Of a stretch of 7,262 bases of DNA, positions 1-5,000 are shown one piece after another. Location: the NCBI GenBank assembly GCA_040383885.1, contig JBEICQ010000110.1, forward strand, positions 1 to 7,262. The letters are read 5' to 3'. The notes beneath the pieces were generated by a model that saw only the letters and a program-made list of their open reading frames with translations, searched no databases and had not been told where the DNA came from. Position numbers and translations under genes: made by a program. The stretch comes from JBEICQ01 sp040383885 (GTDB taxonomy: Bacteria; Bacteroidota; Bacteroidia; UBA4408). Every line of letters starts with the position of its first letter. Position 1 is the first letter of the stretch.

Positions 1-2
1 AT

Positions 3-56
3 CAGATCAGGCGACTTTTCTTTGTTGCAGCCGCAGGCAAACAAGAGACATATTAA
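3..56 (+). CDS. Possible 3' end of a convergent gene (partial, product unknown)
   Basis: From the left edge one plus-strand frame is open and stops with TAA at 54-56, giving about 17 residues ending in FFVAAAGKQETY. It would converge on pdxH with 17 bp between the two stops, which is a normal arrangement. The stretch is far too short to recognise a family, and other frames are also open here, so this is only a candidate. If it is not a gene, bases 1-73 are plain intergenic sequence after pdxH; I see no strong terminator in them. Confidence 0.2.
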   Translation, partial: QIRRLFFVAAAGKQETY

Positions 57-73
57 GTATGCAGACAAATTCC

Positions 74-727
74 TCATGGAGAGAGGCGGGTAATTTTCCA
101 GTTTTCATTTTCGCGACTGAACAAGATTCGATCGTGCACGCGACCGGGTCTTCCTTGCCAAAATTCGATCTTGTGAGGCTGCAGGATGTATCCTCCCCAG
201 TGTGGGGGTCGGGGTACATTACCGGGGGCATAGGTTTTTGCTAACTGCTTCAGTTTTTCTTCCAACTGTTCTCTGCTTTGAAGTACTTCGCTCTGGTTAG
301 ATGCCCAAGCGCCAAGCTGGCTGTCGTAGGGTCTGCTTGCAAAATAGGCATCACTGGTTTCGGGTGAAAGCATGGAAAGAGTACCTGAAATTCTTACTTG
401 CCTTTCGATAGCTTGCCAAAAAAAATTGATGGCAGCCTTGGGGTTGGAGGCTATTTCCTGTCCTTTTGCCGAGAAATAGTTGGTATAAAAAACAAAGCCT
501 CCCGCATCATATTTTCTGAGCAAAACCACCCGCACAGAGGGTTGACCCTGAGTATCACAGGTGGCAAGGTGCATGGCATGCGGTTCAGAAATATGAGCAC
601 GAATGGCTTCATTCATCCAGTGGTCGAATTGCACTATCGGATCAGATTCAACATCTTTTACATCGAGTGTTGCATGTGCATACTCTTGTCTTAATTTTTG
701 TATGAGGTGTTGTGCTGTTTCGCTCAT
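74..727 (-). CDS. pdxH: Pyridoxamine/pyridoxine 5'-phosphate oxidase (PdxH)
   Basis: This cytoplasmic FMN enzyme oxidises pyridoxine or pyridoxamine 5'-phosphate to pyridoxal 5'-phosphate with O2, the final step of PLP synthesis and salvage. The 217-residue product matches the usual length (E. coli 218) and aligns nearly without gaps. Seen: the N-terminal LRQEY (Arg13, Tyr16), the FMN-binding core RVVLLRKYD and VFYTN (66-83), ERQVRISG (109-116), RPYDSQLGAW (132-141), WGGY, IEFWQG and RVHDR (Arg196, His198), and the terminal RLSP. Substrate contacts known from E. coli (Tyr129, Arg133, Ser137, Arg197, His199) are all present one position earlier; Lys72 is replaced by Arg71. The Arg23-Arg24 pair of the E. 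coli allosteric PLP site is Asp-Val here. I chose ATG at 727: a TTG 18 bp upstream is in frame, but a promoter element sits between the two and homology begins after the ATG. No operon partner is visible. Confidence 0.97.
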   Translation of the reverse strand: MSETAQHLIQKLRQEYAHATLDVKDVESDPIVQFDHWMNEAIRAHISEPHAMHLATCDTQGQPSVRVVLLRKYDAGGFVFYTNYFSAKGQEIASNPKAAINFFWQAIERQVRISGTLSMLSPETSDAYFASRPYDSQLGAWASNQSEVLQSREQLEEKLKQLAKTYAPGNVPRPPHWGGYILQPHKIEFWQGRPGRVHDRILFSRENENWKITRLSP

Positions 728-732
728 ACCTG

Positions 733-740
733 CAAAGGTA
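733..740 (-). promoter_or_regulatory. Bacteroidota -7 promoter element of pdxH
   Basis: On the minus strand the bases read TACCTTTG, a perfect match to the Bacteroidota -7 consensus TAnnTTTG. Only five bases (CAGGT) separate it from the pdxH ATG, so transcription should start at or next to the start codon and the mRNA would be leaderless or nearly so. The region 19 bp further upstream is an A-run with no TTTG, so the -33 half is missing; this lowers the confidence. Confidence 0.6.
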
Positions 741-793
741 GGCAATCAGCTTTTGTTTTTTTTGAACGGACATCAACATCACCGTGCTTTTAC

Positions 794-801
794 TTATTTT
801 G
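794..801 (+). promoter_or_regulatory. Weak candidate -7 element of the hydrolase gene
   Basis: TTATTTTG fits TAnnTTTG at five of six fixed bases and lies five bases before the chosen GTG start, the same spacing as the -7 element of the divergent pdxH gene. There is no TTTG at 19 bp upstream. AT-rich sequence of this kind arises easily by chance, so this is tentative. Confidence 0.3.
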
Positions 802-806
802 ACACC

Positions 807-1802
807 GTGAGAAATCCACGATTCATTATCTGCCTGATTATTTTACTTACTGCCGGCCTGCCGGCAGGAAACAAAGTTACGGCGTGGGGATTTTATGCCC
901 ACAAACTGATTAACAGAATGGCTATTCTGTCACTGCCCGATGGACTGATTGGTTTTTATAAGAAACACATTGAATATGTAACCGCACATGCGGTAGATCC
1001 CGACATGCGCAGAAATGTGGTACCTGAAGAAGCAGCCCGTCATTATATAGATATCGATCACTATGGTGCAAATGCCTTCAGTGAAGTGCCGGTGTTATGG
1101 AGTGATGCCGTAAAAAAATATTCTGAAGACACCCTTCAGGCATACGGCATAGTGCCCTGGTGGATTGAAGTGATGAAAAATCGCCTGACACAGGCATTCA
1201 AAAAAGGAGATGTGGACCGCATCCTGAAAATTTCTGCAGACCTCGGTCATTACATCGGAGATGCGCATGTGCCTTTGCATACAACCGAAAACTACAATGG
1301 TCAATTAACAAATCAAAAAGGCATTCATGGCTTTTGGGAGTCGAGGCTGCCCGAGATGATGTCGAAAGATTATGACTATTGGACAGGCAAACCGGAATAT
1401 ATCCCCTCTCCCATTGATTTTGCCTGGAAAACCATCAAAGAAAGTCATTTTGCGACTGATAGCGTTTTGAAATTTGAGGCAGCCCTGAACAGAAAGTTTG
1501 ATCCCGATCGAAAATATGCCCTCGAGTCAAAACCCGGCGGAACAACCGCCAGGGTTTACAGTGAGGAATACAGCAGAGAATACGACCGCATGCTCAACGG
1601 AATGACCGAGCGAAGGATGCGGAAAGCCATCCGGATGGTGAGCAGTGTTTGGATGACATGTTGGATTGATGCAGGTCAGCCTGATATGCTGAGGATGGAA
1701 AGCAAGGAAGTTTCAGATTCGCTGAAACGGGCAAATGAAGCCGAAGAGTACCTTTGGAACACCGGTAAAAGGTTGGAAAAAGTAAAAGGGCATGAAGATT
1801 AA
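807..1802 (+). CDS. Exported zinc-dependent phospholipase C / S1-P1 nuclease family hydrolase
   Basis: The product has 331 residues. Residues 1-26 form a Sec signal peptide: Arg2 and Arg5, a hydrophobic core FIICLIILLTAGL, then VTA before Trp27. In this superfamily the mature enzyme starts with Trp, whose amino group and carbonyl bind zinc, so GTG at 807 is the logical start; upstream in-frame codons only read into antisense of pdxH. The tri-zinc ligands are visible: Trp27 and His32 (WGFYAH), Asp64 or Asp66, His79 (RHYIDID), His148, Asp152 and His158 (GHYIGDAHVPLH), and His174 with Glu178 (HGFWE). Spacings H+4 D, H+10 H and H+4 E match known enzymes; Glu in the last place is as in phospholipase C, whereas S1/P1 nucleases have Asp. 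The protein should be an exported phosphodiesterase, but whether it cleaves lipid head groups or nucleic acid cannot be decided. The C-terminal 60 residues are charged and helical-looking. No clear terminator follows. No Shine-Dalgarno is seen. Confidence 0.88.
   Translation: MRNPRFIICLIILLTAGLPAGNKVTAWGFYAHKLINRMAILSLPDGLIGFYKKHIEYVTAHAVDPDMRRNVVPEEAARHYIDIDHYGANAFSEVPVLWSDAVKKYSEDTLQAYGIVPWWIEVMKNRLTQAFKKGDVDRILKISADLGHYIGDAHVPLHTTENYNGQLTNQKGIHGFWESRLPEMMSKDYDYWTGKPEYIPSPIDFAWKTIKESHFATDSVLKFEAALNRKFDPDRKYALESKPGGTTARVYSEEYSREYDRMLNGMTERRMRKAIRMVSSVWMTCWIDAGQPDMLRMESKEVSDSLKRANEAEEYLWNTGKRLEKVKGHED
857..868. repeat. 12-bp perfect palindrome within a short direct repeat
   Basis: CCTGCCGGCAGG is its own reverse complement. 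It is overlapped by a tandem direct repeat of CTGCCGGC (850-857 and 858-865). It lies in the signal-peptide part of the hydrolase gene, encoding LPAG, and is markedly more GC-rich than the AT-rich flanks. It may be a chance codon effect or a copy of a repeated genomic palindrome. Confidence 0.6.
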
Positions 1803-1833
1803 CCAGGTTGTTTTTTTAGAATTCCGGAAGATA

Positions 1834-1864
1834 TTTGTGAAAAAACGAATAATTCATACATTTG
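1834..1864 (+). promoter_or_regulatory. Promoter of tRNA-Phe, Bacteroidota type
   Basis: TTTG at 1834-1837 and TACATTTG at 1857-1864 are separated by exactly 19 bp. Both halves match the primary sigma factor consensus of Bacteroidota (-33 TTTG, -7 TAnnTTTG). Transcription would begin near 1868-1871, giving a pre-tRNA leader of about 22-25 nt. It lies 32 bp after the hydrolase stop, so the tRNA need not depend on read-through from that gene. Confidence 0.85.
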
Positions 1865-1870
1865 CGCTCC

Positions 1871-1886
1871 CTCGCTGAAAAGTGAG
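1871..1886 (+). other. Hairpin with GAAA tetraloop in the pre-tRNA leader
   Basis: CTCGCT and AGTGAG can form a 6-bp stem (one G-U pair) closed by a GAAA tetraloop of the stable GNRA class. It occupies nearly the whole leader, starting about where transcription should begin and ending six bases before the mature tRNA 5' end. It might shape RNase P access, or be incidental. Confidence 0.4.
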
Positions 1887-1892
1887 AAGGTT

Positions 1893-1965
1893 GGTACCTT
1901 AGCTCAGTTGGTAGAGCAAAGGACTGAAAATCCTTGTGTCCCTGGTTCGATTCCTGGAGGTACCA
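1893..1965 (+). tRNA. tRNA-Phe (anticodon GAA)
   Basis: The 73 bases fold as a cloverleaf: acceptor GGTACCT with AGGTACC (7 bp), D-stem GCTC/GAGC with loop AGTTGGTA, anticodon stem AAGGA/TCCTT with loop CTGAAAA, variable loop GTGTC, and T-arm with loop TTCGATT. The anticodon GAA at 34-36 reads UUC/UUU, hence phenylalanine. The discriminator base is A. CCA is not encoded (CAA follows), so the 3' end must be added by the CCA-adding enzyme. The T-stem CCTGG/CCTGG contains an unusual U-U mismatch at 51-63; all other stems pair fully. A dedicated promoter and terminator make this a single-gene transcription unit. Confidence 0.96.
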
Positions 1966-1966
1966 C

Positions 1967-1993
1967 AAAGCCCCGATAAGGGGCTTTTTTTTT
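1967..1993 (+). terminator. Rho-independent terminator of tRNA-Phe
   Basis: AAAGCCCC and GGGGCTTT form an 8-bp stem with loop GATAA, followed by an uninterrupted run of T up to 1993 that begins within the stem end. It begins two bases after the tRNA discriminator base. Confidence 0.92.
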
Positions 1994-2030
1994 GAAATTA
2001 TCTCCCGCAGCGGCCTTTACAAAATAATAA

Positions 2031-2052
2031 TAGCCCCGCACATGCGGGGCTA
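2031..2052 (-). terminator. Terminator of the giant T9SS-protein gene
   Basis: TAGCCCCGCA and TGCGGGGCTA are perfect complements around a 2-base centre; the realistic fold is an 8-bp stem with loop CACATG. Read on the minus strand it starts 19 bases after the TAA stop of the giant gene and is followed by TTATTATTTTG, a U-rich tail though not a pure U-run. The tail on the plus side is not T-rich, so the orientation fits the minus-strand gene. Confidence 0.75.
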
Positions 2053-2071
2053 AGGAATATCTATTCAACTT

Positions 2072-5000
2072 TTACTTCACGATGAGTTGTTCTCGGATAA
2101 GGGTATTTTCACCCCTCACCTGAACTACATACATGCCTGGCGACAATTGCGGTATGCTGATTGGGGTTGCAATGGCTTTTTCTCCTGCAGTGAGTTGTCC
2201 CTCTGCATGCAGTTTACCTGCGATGTCGGTGATGGTGAAATATAGGTTTGTCTGGTCTCTGAAACCACCCGCTGAAATATTCACCTGTCCGTCAGAGGAA
2301 GGATTAGGGAAAACTTTGACTGCTGAAGTGTTATCTGTTTCAAAAGAAACTGCTTTCCATGGAGAGTACTCTGTTTTTCCATCAAAGTCAGTTTGTTTTA
2401 ACCTGTAATAGCTGGTTCCTGACATGGGATTTTCATCAAACACTTCATACTCCAGATGACCATTGTGATTACCTGCACCTTTTACGGTAGCGATCGATTC
2501 AATATGAGATAAATCGGTGCTTCTTTCAACAGTGAAATAATCATTGTTGAGTTCGCTGAGGGTAGCCCAATAAATTTTCACTGCCTTCCCGGATTTCTGT
2601 GCATTAAAATCTGCAAGGCTCACGGGCAATGGCGTACCTCCGCCGCTACCGGTGAGGTCGGAGAAGCTGTAAACACCATCCCAGTGTAGGGTATTTGTTG
2701 CAGGAATAATGCTTCCCGTTCCCATAGTGAAACTGGCACTTGAACCACCTGCACCAATCCAGCCGGTGCCTACACCTGCACCTGGCGTGTATTTGAATGG
2801 AAAGATAAGAGACTCACTACCTACGATATCTCCATCAACATAAATATAATCTGTATTGTAAGTAAAGCCGGGTAAAAGTCCGGATTGTTCCATCGACCAG
2901 TATCTTTTGATGTAGTTGGATGCGGTACCCAGTTGGGGGTGGGCAATTGGTGTCATGGCACCGGTAACAATACTTCCGGATGTGGCGCCCGAAGTAATTT
3001 GTAAAAACATTGGAGTGTAATTGGTATTGTCGCCGAGTGGGAAATTATATGTTGTGTTCGTGTTTGAGTGCTGAATGATATTACTTGCAGCAGTTCCATC
3101 CCAGGTAATGATGTAGCTGGAAGGACCAAATCCGGAAATGGTTCCGTTTGAAGAAGGAGTACCGATGGTAAGTATTTTCCCTGTATTCATGATTAACTTC
3201 CCGGATCCCAGCAGAAGGTTATCTGTTATTTCGAGGTCGCAGGCAGCAACAACATTACCTCCACCGGTATGATTCACTTGAAGGTCTGAGAAAGATTCAG
3301 AGGTAATACCTGAGGAGGCAGTGATGGTTTGGTTTCCGGCAGTAGTCTTGGCAAAACTTACCCGTTTTCCGTTGGGATTAAAAAACTGAGAGCCTGCTCC
3401 CACCCTTGTCCAGTTACCACCAATGGAAAACACGGGGCTATTGTCAGTGTATAAGAGTGCAAGTACACCTCCGTTGATGGAGAGGTCGTTGCGGACAGCT
3501 CGCGGATGATTCAGGTTAACCTGTGTTCCGGTACCATTGATTTCAACATTCCATGGTATGCCGGGCAAACCTGAGCCAATGGAACCCGAGGCCCAAGTGG
3601 CATTTACGCTGTTTACCTGAAATTGATTTCCATTAAAAAACCGGCGTGTGGATCCGCTTGCATAGATACATGGATTGGTTGCTACACTTGCGCCTGCATC
3701 TACCTGAAAAACACCTTGCATGGTAGTAATCGGTGTTCCGGCAAAAACGCCAAAATCAAAGAGTCCATCGCTAATGGTCATGGTCACATTTGATGCAATG
3801 GTGAGCGTTCCCACACCGGCATTGTTGGTTACATTTTTAGTCCAGAAATTAGGGTTGGCACCAAACTCATTGTTGGTAATCTGAAGTCCTCCGGTTCCTA
3901 ATCCTGCAGAATTAGAGATGATTGAATTCCCATTTACAAAAATGGTTCCGGTAAAGGTTCCTGCACTGTTATTAAGCATTGATAAGTTTCGGCCGTTAAG
4001 GTTTAATGATGCACCGGCCAGTAGATTAAGGTTTCGGTTCAGAGCTCTGTCGGCATTTAAAGTGAGTACCGTTGCCGCACCGGATACAGTAACATCCCGA
4101 ATAGGAGACATCATGGAATTCCATTCAATTCCGGGAGACATACTTGCGTTGTAGGAAACATCATAGCGATCGCCTGGATTTACGGTTGGTGCGGCGCTGA
4201 TGCTTGCCCCTGAAGCCTCGCGAACAATAACTGCATTGTTTGCCAATACCAGGTTAGAGCCATTCAGATTGAATGCACCTGCAGCCAAAGTGAGTCTTTG
4301 TGAGATGGTAAGCTGTTGGAGAATGCGTGCACCTCCTGCGGCATTGTTGATGGTTAAAAAAGGAATTGAAGAAATCCCGCTTAGTGATTGAAGGGTAGTT
4401 CCATTACAAATCACCTCACGGTTATTGTGAGTGAGGGAGCCATTGATAGTAATATTTCCACCTACCATCAGGTTACCACCTACAGTATTGGAAAGCACCA
4501 AAGTGCCACCGGCATTCACCACCAAATTTCCTCTTACACTGAGTGCATGAGACATTGCGTTCATCCTGAGGAAGGAGGCATTGTTGATGGTTAAATTTCC
4601 GGAACATTGTCTGAGTGCCGAACCACCTGCACTCAGATCAAGGTTGGTATTTGAAGCGCTGGTATTAATGGTAATATTTGCAGGATAACCTGCTCCGGAG
4701 GTGGCGCTCCATTCGAGGCCACGGTTTACTGGTCCGTTAGACAGATAAACAAGCGTAGAGTTTGCACCAAAGATGGGTGCATTTGTGCTTACCGATGCCC
4801 CTGATTGCATGTTCAGTGTACCATTTATGGTGGTAAGTCCTGCACCGAAATTGATAGCTTGAGCAAGGTTGACCGGTACATTCGCTGCAATAATCAGACT
4901 GCCTCCCGCGCTTGCTGTTACTGTTTTTAAACCAGTTGTGATCGCGAGTGCGCATCCGGCTACACCTGTAATGGTTCTTGTTGCATTGGAAACACTGATG

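Noticed and set aside
22..44. TTGTTGC / GCAAACAA hairpin as a terminator for pdxH
   Set aside because: The stem needs a bulge, is AT-rich, has an 8-base loop, and no T-run follows on either strand.
7..231. Minus-strand open frame overlapping the end of pdxH
   Set aside because: It lies in another frame over conserved pdxH codons and its translation has no recognisable features.
728..745. TTG start for pdxH at 745, adding MPTFAG
   Set aside because: The -7 promoter element lies inside this extension, and ATG at 727 gives the usual family length.
603..806. Upstream extension of the hydrolase gene to an ATG at 603
   Set aside because: It overlaps conserved pdxH coding sequence on the other strand, resembles no family member, and would bury the signal peptide in the middle of the protein. 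GTG at 807 explains the signal peptide.
1801..1817. AACCAGGTT followed by seven T as terminator of the hydrolase gene
   Set aside because: The inverted repeat leaves a one-base loop and cannot form a stable hairpin; the T-run alone is not enough.
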